Below are positions 16,721 to 24,305 of a stretch of DNA of 64,000 nt, one piece after another. The DNA lies in NCBI GenBank assembly GCA_963708515.1, contig CAVPSX010000022.1, positions 124,001-188,000 on the forward strand, read 5' to 3'. The notes under the pieces are model-generated. The model saw only the letters and a program-made list of their open reading frames with translations, was not told the DNA's origin and did no database searches. Each line of letters opens with the position of its first letter. Within the stretch, counting starts at the first letter, position 1. Origin of the DNA: JAPLJM01 sp963708515 (GTDB taxonomy: Bacteria > Desulfobacterota > Syntrophia > Syntrophales > Fen-1087). Position numbers and translations under genes: made by a program.

Positions 16721-16796
16721 TGGCGTCCCCACGGGGAGTCGAACCCCGGTTACAGGCGTGAAAGGCCCGTGTCCTAGGCCACTAGACGATGGGGAC
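16721..16796 (-). tRNA. tRNA-Glu (anticodon TTC)
   Basis: Complete 76-nt cloverleaf on the minus strand with encoded CCA. The acceptor is GTCCCC...GGGGAC, the anticodon stem CGGGC/GCCTG around loop CTTTCAC, and the T arm CGGGG/CCCCG with GTTCGAC. Its 3' half is copied at 11590 and, imperfectly, at 4456. Confidence 0.95.
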
Positions 16797-16938
16797 GCAT
16801 CAGAAGATGAAAGGGCTAGCTTATACCGGAGCCGCGGCTTATATCCTGTTGTCGGGCAGGATGTCAAGAAGCAATTCGCATTATTTGAAAATAATTTATG
16901 AAAATCGCCAGAAGGTAACATTCTGCGGACGGCGTGCT

Positions 16939-19014
16939 TCATTCGAATATCACCGGCTCACGTAAAATGGCCTCCCGCGCCTTGAGCGCAAGATCCGCCA
17001 TTTCCGGATGCGTCTGTCTGAGCGACATGATCTGCCGCAGATTGTCGGCGGTTCTCAAAACCAGCATAGCCATGTCGCCGTCGGCGATTCCGGCCATCTG
17101 GATAATGTCATCCCAGTTCCCGCCCCTGGCCCACTCATGCATGACGACACTGGGCCAGACAGACAGGGGCTGAACAGCAAAACCGGCGGCCTCCATGCGC
17201 TGAGATATCGGCTTGACGGTCTTTGCCATGCGCAAGCAGGCCTGCGCCAGTCTTTTTGGTATCTTCTTGAGATCGATCCGGGTTTCCTGATCCCCATCAT
17301 ATACAAAGGGGGCGACGACGGCGGCCAGCAGTTTTTCATCCTGCCGCGGAAAGGCCTCGCGCCGCAGGCACTCGGCAATGAGTAAGGGCTGGTCAAGCCG
17401 CAGCTTTGACGCCCAGATGCCTGTCTCGGTCAGGCGGTCATGATCGTCCACAAACCCTTCCCCTTTGAGAAATTTCAGATGCTTCAGAAAATCACTCCAG
17501 AGATCTGCCCTTTCTTTATGCGTAGCCGTCTGCGCCGGGCGACGGCGTAGCTGGTAACTGGCCAGGGATTTTGTGAAGATATCCCGGATATCCGCAGGAC
17601 TGTGGGAGAGCAACAGGTTCAGGATCATGGAAAAGTCATTTTTGATCCGGCTCATGATATCTTCCGGTTCCCTGGACAGGAGCTTCCGGACGTGATCCAG
17701 ATTCATGAACCGGCCGGGAATGACAACCAGGAAACCGATCCGGTCCTGGCCACGCCGGCCGGCACGTCCCGTCATCTGATGAAACTCCGTTCCGCTGAGC
17801 GGGCTGAAATCATGACCGTTGAAGAGGTCCGAATTGAACAGGGCAATGGTGCGTGCGGGAAAATTGACCCCGGCGGCAACCGTGGAGGTGGCAAAAATCG
17901 CATTCAGATGTCCGCGCTTCATCATGGTCTCCACAAGGAATTTCCATGCCGGCAACTGGCCGCCGTGATGGGCTGCCACGCGGGCATGGACCAGATCGCG
18001 CAATTGTTTGTGCTGGCGCATATAGGGGGATCGGCTGAGCTGTTCTTCGAGGTCGTACCCGAATGAATCATTTTCAACGGGATTCGCGTCCTTCCCGCAG
18101 CTCTTGAGAGCGACGTCGCAGTCGGATCTGGATTTGAGGAAAAAAATGGCAGGCAGCAGATGGAACCGCTCCAGAACACCGATGATCTCACCAAAGCGGG
18201 GTTGCGCGCCGCGCCGCCCCTGCGTTCGCGATCTCTCCGCGGCAAATTGGGCAAGGCGCCCGTAGAGCTTCCCTTTTTCGAGATAGGGCATGATCCGGCC
18301 GGAGGGATGCAGGAAAAGAGGATAAAGGGGTACAGGCCGCTTTTCTTCCCGGATGAGTGCGCAGGGCTTCTGACGGATCGACATGAGCCACCGGGCGATT
18401 TCCTCGGCGTTGCCGATCGTCGCTGATAGCATCAGGACATTCACACGGGCCGGCAGATAGATCAGGATTTCCTCCCAGACGACCCCCCGGTCCGGATCGC
18501 CCAGGAAATGGGCTTCATCGAGAATAACGAGGTCGCAGTCCAAATCCTGGCCCCGGTGCATGACGTCATAGAGCTGGTTTCTCAGGATTTCCGTCGTTCC
18601 CACGATGATCGGAGCGTCGGCGTTTTCTTTGGTGTCGCCCGTCAGAATGCCCACCTGCCCTTCACCGAAAATACCCCCGAACTCGACCCATTTGGCATTC
18701 GTGAGGGCCTTCAACGGCGAGGCATACCAGCAGCGTCTGCCCCTGCTGTAAATAGACCGGATCGCCTCTTGGGCAATCCATGTTTTTCCGGAACCGGTGG
18801 GGGCCACCACGAGACAGTCCGCTTCCTGAACGGCCCGCAGGGCTTCAATCTGGAAGGCGTCCGGCATAAATGGAGCTATTTCGGGTTTTCCGATGCGGGC
18901 AAAAACGCTTTTAAGAACCGGTTCCGCCTCCGGCTTCATGCACGCGGTGTCGGCTTTTTTAACGGGATGATGATGTCTTCTTGTGGTGGAACGGCGCGGG
19001 TAATACGTCTGCAT
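16939..19014 (-). CDS. Ski2-like DEAD/DEAH-box helicase
   Basis: A 691-aa superfamily 2 ATP-dependent helicase, probably acting on RNA. Walker A APTGSGKT (about residues 72-79), Walker B DEAH (VILDEAHFLGD), motif III SAT, motif V AAGVNFPARTI and motif VI QMTGRAGRRG are present. The C-terminal half has the helical architecture of Mtr4/Ski2-like proteins (DSHCT-like). The ATG at 19014 follows AGGA. An N-terminal histidine/arginine-rich tail of about 30 residues is weakly conserved, so a start at residue 26 is possible. It stands alone and is the first chromosomal gene beyond the tRNA-Glu element. Confidence 0.88.
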   Translation of the reverse strand: MQTYYPRRSTTRRHHHPVKKADTACMKPEAEPVLKSVFARIGKPEIAPFMPDAFQIEALRAVQEADCLVVAPTGSGKTWIAQEAIRSIYSRGRRCWYASPLKALTNAKWVEFGGIFGEGQVGILTGDTKENADAPIIVGTTEILRNQLYDVMHRGQDLDCDLVILDEAHFLGDPDRGVVWEEILIYLPARVNVLMLSATIGNAEEIARWLMSIRQKPCALIREEKRPVPLYPLFLHPSGRIMPYLEKGKLYGRLAQFAAERSRTQGRRGAQPRFGEIIGVLERFHLLPAIFFLKSRSDCDVALKSCGKDANPVENDSFGYDLEEQLSRSPYMRQHKQLRDLVHARVAAHHGGQLPAWKFLVETMMKRGHLNAIFATSTVAAGVNFPARTIALFNSDLFNGHDFSPLSGTEFHQMTGRAGRRGQDRIGFLVVIPGRFMNLDHVRKLLSREPEDIMSRIKNDFSMILNLLLSHSPADIRDIFTKSLASYQLRRRPAQTATHKERADLWSDFLKHLKFLKGEGFVDDHDRLTETGIWASKLRLDQPLLIAECLRREAFPRQDEKLLAAVVAPFVYDGDQETRIDLKKIPKRLAQACLRMAKTVKPISQRMEAAGFAVQPLSVWPSVVMHEWARGGNWDDIIQMAGIADGDMAMLVLRTADNLRQIMSLRQTHPEMADLALKAREAILREPVIFE

Positions 19015-19203
19015 GAACGGTCCTGACTAGTTTCTTTCCTGCTGCGTTTGTCTATCATGGATTGTCCCTCCGACGCAAGCCGCTTCAGTCCGGACAGACG
19101 TATAATCCCCGCAAAAACGACGACGCCGGGATTTTAGGATTGAAAATATTCTGAAATCGACGTAAGTTGGCCCGGATTGTCTGGTCGTAAGAAGGAGGAG
19201 GCG

Positions 19204-20127
19204 ATGATCAGAACGCTGGAGGATGTTTCCAGGTTCGCACAGGAAAAGGGCCCCAAAAGACTCGCGGTCCTTGCTCCGGAGGACGGGGAATTCATGCTGG
19301 CCGTGAAAAAGGCGCGGGAGGCGAAGTACATTGAACCCGTCCTGATCGGCGACCCGGAGAAGATAAAACGCGTGGCCGCCGAGACGGCCTTTGACATCAA
19401 TGGCATCGAGCTCATTTCTGAAACGGACCGGCAGGCCGTCGCCAACCTGGGAACGGCAATGCTGTTTGCCGGCGATGTGGATATGGCCGGAAAGGGTCAG
19501 ATTCCCACTGCCTACATTTACCGCGCGATCATCCGGGAAGAGGCGAAGGCCGGCACAGGGCGGACCATCAGCGTCGTATCGCTCTGGGAAATCCCCGAAC
19601 TAAAAAGATTCACATCCTTTACCGATACGGGTGTCAATATCCGCCCGGATCTCAAGGCAAAGGTGGAAGTCATCAAGAACGCCGTGTTCGTTTTTCATAT
19701 CCTCGGATATGCCCGTCCACGTATAGCCGTCCTTTCCGGGAAAAGGGAGATCGGCGGTGTGTCCGAATCCTACACAGATGCGGCGGCGTTGAGGAGGATG
19801 TCCGAGGCGGGGGATTTCGGGAAATGTGAAATCATCGCGGCAACCTCCTTCGCGCAGATCTTTTCCCATCCGGACGAAACGGGGCAACAGGGCCATCCGG
19901 TTGATCTTTCGCAACTTCCGGAGATTCTGCTCGTCCCCAATCTTGACACGGGCAACATCCTTTGTAAGCTGGACTTTTTCCTGCCCGTGCACCGGCGTTC
20001 ACTGGTCATGACGTCCGGGGGGCCGTTTATCATTCCGTCGCGCTCCGATTTCTGCGATTCCATTCTCGGAGAGATCGCCATGGGGGTTGTGGTGGTTGAG
20101 AGACGAAAGGGGGTGGGCCAGGCATGA
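19204..20127 (+). CDS. ptb: Phosphate butyryltransferase-like protein 1
   Basis: Converts an acyl-CoA plus phosphate to acyl phosphate plus CoA (Pta/Ptb family), feeding butyrate kinase. ATG 19204 sits 2 bases after an AAGGAGGAGG stretch. At 307 aa it has normal length. Family motifs include RLAVLAPEDGEFMLAVKKAREAKYIEPVLIGD, AGDVDMAGKGQIPTAYIYRAI and the C-terminal NLDTGNILCKLDFF, the phosphate/CoA site region. It overlaps a second ptb paralogue by 4 bases (ATGA). The acyl substrate cannot be read from sequence. Confidence 0.85.
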   Translation: MIRTLEDVSRFAQEKGPKRLAVLAPEDGEFMLAVKKAREAKYIEPVLIGDPEKIKRVAAETAFDINGIELISETDRQAVANLGTAMLFAGDVDMAGKGQIPTAYIYRAIIREEAKAGTGRTISVVSLWEIPELKRFTSFTDTGVNIRPDLKAKVEVIKNAVFVFHILGYARPRIAVLSGKREIGGVSESYTDAAALRRMSEAGDFGKCEIIAATSFAQIFSHPDETGQQGHPVDLSQLPEILLVPNLDTGNILCKLDFFLPVHRRSLVMTSGGPFIIPSRSDFCDSILGEIAMGVVVVERRKGVGQA

Positions 20128-21041
20128 TCGGAACCTTCAAGGACATTCTGGCCAGGGTAAAATCTGCCGGCGAGAAAAAGCGCGCCGCCATTGCATGGCC
20201 GGGCAGGCGACAGTTGGAAATTCTGGAGGCAGCCGTGCGTGCCGGCCTGATCGCGCCGGTGCTCGTGGGTGATGAGAATTTGTTCGAAGGCTTATGTAAA
20301 AAAGGGGCATTTGCGTTTTCTGGCTGTCGCATCGTGCATGAGCCGATGCCCTCTCTGGCGCTGTCCCGGGCGATTGACATGGTTAAAAAAGGGGAAGCGG
20401 ATATCCTGTTACAGGGCGGTTCGGACCATCAAGTCTTTATCGACCGCGTGTCTGACGCCGCAGCGGGCCTCATGAACGGCCGGTTGATGAGTTTTGTTTC
20501 CATTTTGGAGCTTCCGCAACGCGATAAATTAATTCTCGTCACCGACTCGTACATTCAGAACCAGCCGACGCTTGCGGAAAAGCAATGGATCCTGGAGAAC
20601 GCCCTGCGGCTGGCGGCCCTTCTCGAAATCCGGAGGCCGAACGTGGCGGTTCTGGCGGCGATCGAGCAGGTCAATCCCGGCATCCCCTCAACCCTGGACG
20701 CGGCCATTCTATCCAAAATGGCCGACCGGCGGCAGTTCGGCGATATCGTCCTGGAGGGCCCGCTGGATATCGACTGTGCTCTGGACCGGAAGGCGGCAGC
20801 CAGAAAGGGCGTGCACAGCGAGGTCACGGGAAATGTGGATATTTATCTCGCGCCCGAAATAGACACGGGGTATTCGCTTGCACAGTTGCTCGTTTATATC
20901 GGGAAAATGCAGATGGCAGGTGTGGTGATGGGAACAGGCAGCCCGGTGGTGCTGGACCTGCCCTTTGTGTCGTCGGGCAACAAGATCATCGAAATCGCAT
21001 TGGCAGCTCTCATGGCCGGTCAGGGAGGGCAAGGGTTATGA
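20124..21041 (+). CDS. ptb: Phosphate butyryltransferase-like protein 2
   Basis: A second Ptb paralogue of 305 aa translated from an ATG that overlaps the stop of the first. It has IAWPGRRQLEILEAAVRAGLIAPVLVGDE, ADILLQGGSDHQVFIDRVSD, LPQRDKLILVTDSYIQNQPTL, ILEGPLDIDCAL-like DIVLEGPLDIDCALDRKAA, and APEIDTGYSLAQLLVYIGKM. The two copies are divergent, so they may act as a heteromer or prefer different acyl chains. A hairpin (21057-21075) and a 190-base gap separate them from butyrate kinase. Confidence 0.85.
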   Translation: MIGTFKDILARVKSAGEKKRAAIAWPGRRQLEILEAAVRAGLIAPVLVGDENLFEGLCKKGAFAFSGCRIVHEPMPSLALSRAIDMVKKGEADILLQGGSDHQVFIDRVSDAAAGLMNGRLMSFVSILELPQRDKLILVTDSYIQNQPTLAEKQWILENALRLAALLEIRRPNVAVLAAIEQVNPGIPSTLDAAILSKMADRRQFGDIVLEGPLDIDCALDRKAAARKGVHSEVTGNVDIYLAPEIDTGYSLAQLLVYIGKMQMAGVVMGTGSPVVLDLPFVSSGNKIIEIALAALMAGQGGQGL

Positions 21042-21056
21042 CGGCATCAGTTGGAT

Positions 21057-21075
21057 AGCCCTTTGAAAAAGGGCT
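21057..21075 (+). terminator. Hairpin after the ptb pair
   Basis: AGCCCTTT pairs with AAAGGGCT around a GAA loop, 16 bases after the second ptb stop. There is no T run directly after it, so it may be a weak terminator or an mRNA-processing signal. Confidence 0.45.
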
Positions 21076-21231
21076 TCGCTGCAGCTCAAAATCTTTTTCG
21101 TAAAATATTTGATATTGCTTAGATATGTTTGCAATCATCAAATGAGTCTAATTTCTGGAAATGCAAAATATCTGGGATTCGCCGTTTGTGAGCCATTATT
21201 CATGGGTCATGCAAGCTCTCGGAGATAGATC

Positions 21232-22317
21232 ATGGATAAAGCGCTGCTGCTGATTGTCAACGTGGGCTCCACATCCACCAAAATCGCGTTTTTCAGGGGG
21301 CTTCAGTCCGTGGTGCAGGACACGATCATGTACAGCGCCGTGGAACTGTCCGGTTATGCAAACCTTGCCGACCAGTTGCCGCGCCGCCGGGAGGACCTCG
21401 ATCAATTTATTGAAAAGAATGCGATTGTCCTGACGGACATCGACCTGTTTATCAGCCGCGGAGGGTTGGGAAAGCCGGGACCTGCCGGGGCCTATGCCAT
21501 AGACGGTGCCATGTGCGAGGACCTGCTGACCGGAAGATACGGCAGGCACTCCTCCGCGCTGGGGCCGGCCATGATGCTTGATCTGGCCGGGAAATACGGT
21601 AAGCGGGCGATCATTGTCGATCCCCCCAGCACCGACGAATTCGACCCCCTGGCCCGGATTTCCGGAATGCCGGAGATTGAACGCCGGAGTGCCTTTCACG
21701 CCCTGAACCAGAAGGCTGCGGCCCGGCGCGCTGCCCGCGCCGTCGGCCGGGCTTACGAACATTTGCGCTTTGTCGTCGCCCACTTGGGCGGAGGGATTAC
21801 AATCGGCGCCCACCGGAATGGACGCGTGGTGGATTGCACCCACGGCCTGGCGGAAGGACCCTTGACACCGGAAAGGGCGGGAGCTCTACCGACACAGGAC
21901 CTGATCGACCTTGCTTTCTCGGGCATAATGGACCGGAGACAGTTGCAGCTCCGCTTGGTGGGTCGCGGGGGCCTGGCCGCCTATCTCGGGACGACGGATG
22001 CGAAAGAGGTGGAAGCCATGATCCTTCAGGGTGATGAAAAGGCCGGGTTCATCTATCGGGTGATGGCTTATCAGATCGCCAAGGATATCGGCGCCATGCG
22101 CGTGGCACTTGAAGGCCCGGCGGACGGGATCGTTTTGACGGGCGGCTTGGCTCGTTCGGAAATACTGACAAGCTGGATCCGCCAGTGGGTCGAAGGCCTG
22201 GCGCCCGTGTTCATTTTTCCGGGCGAAGATGAAATGGCGGCGCTGGCCGAAGGCGGCCTGCGGGTCCTGTCGGGGGAGGAGCCTGTCAGGCGGTATGATG
22301 AAGGAAACATCATTTAA
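21232..22317 (+). CDS. buk: Butyrate kinase
   Basis: Transfers phosphate from butyryl phosphate (or a similar acyl phosphate) to ADP, making ATP; in a syntroph it could also run in reverse to activate acids. It is 361 aa, normal for Buk. The acetokinase-family motifs are LLIVNVGSTSTKIAFF at the N terminus, SRGGLGKPGPAG, HFALNQKAAARRAA-like AFHALNQKAAARRAAR, FVVAHLGGGITIGAHRNGR and IVLTGGLARS. It is on the same strand as the ptb pair but has its own leader; a hemerythrin-like gene follows after 12 bases. Confidence 0.93.
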   Translation: MDKALLLIVNVGSTSTKIAFFRGLQSVVQDTIMYSAVELSGYANLADQLPRRREDLDQFIEKNAIVLTDIDLFISRGGLGKPGPAGAYAIDGAMCEDLLTGRYGRHSSALGPAMMLDLAGKYGKRAIIVDPPSTDEFDPLARISGMPEIERRSAFHALNQKAAARRAARAVGRAYEHLRFVVAHLGGGITIGAHRNGRVVDCTHGLAEGPLTPERAGALPTQDLIDLAFSGIMDRRQLQLRLVGRGGLAAYLGTTDAKEVEAMILQGDEKAGFIYRVMAYQIAKDIGAMRVALEGPADGIVLTGGLARSEILTSWIRQWVEGLAPVFIFPGEDEMAALAEGGLRVLSGEEPVRRYDEGNII

Positions 22318-22329
22318 GGAGGTACGATT

Positions 22330-22869
22330 ATGAAACCCATTGGCCCGATGATGTGGGAACATCGCCTGATCGAAAAGATGCTGCGGTTGTTTGACGGGGA
22401 AATAAGAAAGATCAATGAACACAAACGGGTAGATGTTGTTTTTATTGACATGGCCGTCGACTTCATCAGGACCTATGCCGACCGGACCCATCATGGCAAG
22501 GAGGAGGATATCCTTTTCCGGGACCTTGTGAAAAAACGGCTCACTCCGGAACACGCCCGGATCATGGATGAGCTGATCTCGGAACACAGATACTCCCGGC
22601 AGGTCGTGGGGAAACTCGTGGCCGCCAAGGAAAGATACCTCAAGGGTGAAGACACCTCTCAGGAAGTTATCGCCTATCTGAAAGAACTGGCCCAATTTTA
22701 CCCGGCCCACATCGAAAAGGAAGACAAGCATTTTTTCTACCCCTGCATGGATTATTTCACGAAAGCGGAACAGGATCAGATGCTGGGTGAATTCTACGAG
22801 TTTGACCGAAACATGATTCATGAGAAATACCGTAAGATTGTAGATCAGATCGCCGCGCAATCCGCTTAA
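22330..22869 (+). CDS. Hemerythrin HHE-domain protein
   Basis: A 179-aa four-helix protein with spaced histidine and acidic ligands: MMWEHRLIEKML, DRTHHGKEEDILF, LISEHRYSRQ and YPAHIEKEDKHFFYP. These fit a di-iron (or nitrosative-stress sensing) HHE domain in the cytoplasm. AGGAGGTACG lies before the ATG. It sits between buk and hypA and may be co-transcribed. The role may be oxygen or NO protection; no direct evidence. Confidence 0.88.
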   Translation: MKPIGPMMWEHRLIEKMLRLFDGEIRKINEHKRVDVVFIDMAVDFIRTYADRTHHGKEEDILFRDLVKKRLTPEHARIMDELISEHRYSRQVVGKLVAAKERYLKGEDTSQEVIAYLKELAQFYPAHIEKEDKHFFYPCMDYFTKAEQDQMLGEFYEFDRNMIHEKYRKIVDQIAAQSA

Positions 22870-22931
22870 GTTATAAAGACAGGGTCTGATAGGGATCACG
22901 GTAGAGACATTGGCAACAAATGCGAGGTCCC

Positions 22932-23282
22932 ATGCACGAGCTGGCCGTCACGGAGGGGATTCTGAAGGTGGTTTTGAGGCACGCCGGGATGAATGGGGCT
23001 TCGCGGGTCGTGGGCGTCGGTTTGAGGATCGGCGAACTGAGCGATCTGGCGGATGAATGGCTCCAGCGTTACTTTGATTACCTGAGTCGGGATACCATCG
23101 CCGCGGGCGCCCGTATCCGGATTGAGAGAATCCCCGTTGTCTTCCGCTGTGAAGCATGCGGGGACGCTTTTCCGGTCAGACTCAGCGATATAAAGGACGT
23201 TGCCTGCCCGGCCTGCGGCCCGGGAAAGGTGATCCTGGTATCGGGCCGTGAGTTTACGGTCCAGCAGATCGAGGTAGTCTGA
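22932..23282 (+). CDS. hypA: Hydrogenase nickel incorporation protein HypA
   Basis: Nickel metallochaperone for [NiFe] hydrogenases. The start at 22932 gives the obligatory MHELAVTEGIL, whose His2 is the nickel ligand; the ATG 12 bases upstream would bury it. The 116-aa product ends with the zinc-binding pairs CEACGDAF and CPACGPGK. It is followed 25 bases later by hypB, its partner. The other maturation genes (hypCDEF) and hydrogenase subunits are not in the window. Confidence 0.92.
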   Translation: MHELAVTEGILKVVLRHAGMNGASRVVGVGLRIGELSDLADEWLQRYFDYLSRDTIAAGARIRIERIPVVFRCEACGDAFPVRLSDIKDVACPACGPGKVILVSGREFTVQQIEVV

Positions 23283-23307
23283 TTACCATCAAGGAGGTAT
23301 GTTAAGC

Positions 23308-23979
23308 ATGGCAGACATCCGTCTGATCGAAATCCGGGAGGATATCCTCTCGGACAACCAGCAGCTTGCCCAGGAAATCCGACAGAACCTCCACCGGGAA
23401 GGCGTCTTCATGCTGAATCTGATGGCCTCTCCGGGCGGCGGGAAGACCAGTCTTATCCTGGAAACCATCCACCGGCTCAGGGATGAATTCCGCATCACCG
23501 TCATCGAGGGGGACATCGATTCCACCGTCGATGCGGAAAAGGTGGCGGCCCTGGGGATCCCCGCCGTTCAGCTGCGGACGGGCGGCGCCTGCCATCTCGA
23601 TGCGCCCATGATCCGCCTGGCCCTGGACGGCATGGATCTTTCGGCCCTCGATCTGCTGCTGATCGAAAACGTCGGCAACCTCGTCTGTCCGGCCGAATTC
23701 GACACGGGGGCGACCAAACGGGCCATGATCTTGAGCGTCCCGGAAGGAGACGACAAGCCCCTGAAGTATCCCCTGATGTTCAGCGTCTGCGATGCCCTGG
23801 TGGTCAATAAGATCGATTACCTGCCCGACCCCGGCTTTTCCATGGCTGCCCTCAGGGAGCGGGTCCTGAAATTGAACCCTGGTATCCGGATCTTCGCAGT
23901 TTCCTGTCGGACGGGTGAGGGACTGGATGATTGGATCCGCTGGCTCCGCGAACAGATCAGCGCCCGCAGACGGACATGA
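23308..23979 (+). CDS. hypB: Hydrogenase nickel incorporation GTPase HypB
   Basis: GTPase that loads nickel with HypA. A good AAGGAGG lies 10 bases before ATG 23308; ATG 23299 is too close to it. The 223-aa protein has the P-loop ASPGGGKTSL, the metal-binding region TGGACHLDAPMI, LLIENVGNLVCPAEFD and the NKID guanine motif (VVNKIDYLPD). No histidine-rich nickel-storage tail is present. The stop overlaps the ferredoxin start. Confidence 0.93.
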   Translation: MADIRLIEIREDILSDNQQLAQEIRQNLHREGVFMLNLMASPGGGKTSLILETIHRLRDEFRITVIEGDIDSTVDAEKVAALGIPAVQLRTGGACHLDAPMIRLALDGMDLSALDLLLIENVGNLVCPAEFDTGATKRAMILSVPEGDDKPLKYPLMFSVCDALVVNKIDYLPDPGFSMAALRERVLKLNPGIRIFAVSCRTGEGLDDWIRWLREQISARRRT

Positions 23980-24305
23980 CGATGCAAGGCGGCGGTTTGG
24001 AAAATGACGTTGCCGTGAGCGGCTTCGAAGCCAGGATCGATAAGGATCACTGTATCCGGTGCGGTGTCTGTGCCGATGAGTGCCGTCCCATGGGCGCCAT
24101 CGAAATGCGAAGGGATCGGGCGATTGTCCATCCCGAAAAATGCACCGGCTGCGGCCTGTGTGTCACGGCCTGTCCGATGGAGACCATTGCCTTGGTCCGG
24201 CGGTCGTATCCGCCTGAAATCCTGACGACGAATCAGGAGATGGGCATTCGCGTTCTGACGGAAAAAGGCAAGCTGGAGCGATTTCTGGGGCAGATGAAAC
24301 GTTGA
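23976..24305 (+). CDS. 2[4Fe-4S] ferredoxin-type protein
   Basis: Small electron carrier. Two CxxCxxCxxxC clusters are seen: CIRCGVCADECRP and CTGCGLCVTACPM. The ATG at 23976 overlaps the hypB stop (ATGA); ATG 23982 is an alternative. The product is about 109 aa, with a C-terminal basic tail (LTEKGKLERFLGQMKR). Its place after hypAB suggests a link to hydrogenase or acyl-CoA redox, but the partner cannot be named. Confidence 0.85.
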   Translation: MTMQGGGLENDVAVSGFEARIDKDHCIRCGVCADECRPMGAIEMRRDRAIVHPEKCTGCGLCVTACPMETIALVRRSYPPEILTTNQEMGIRVLTEKGKLERFLGQMKR

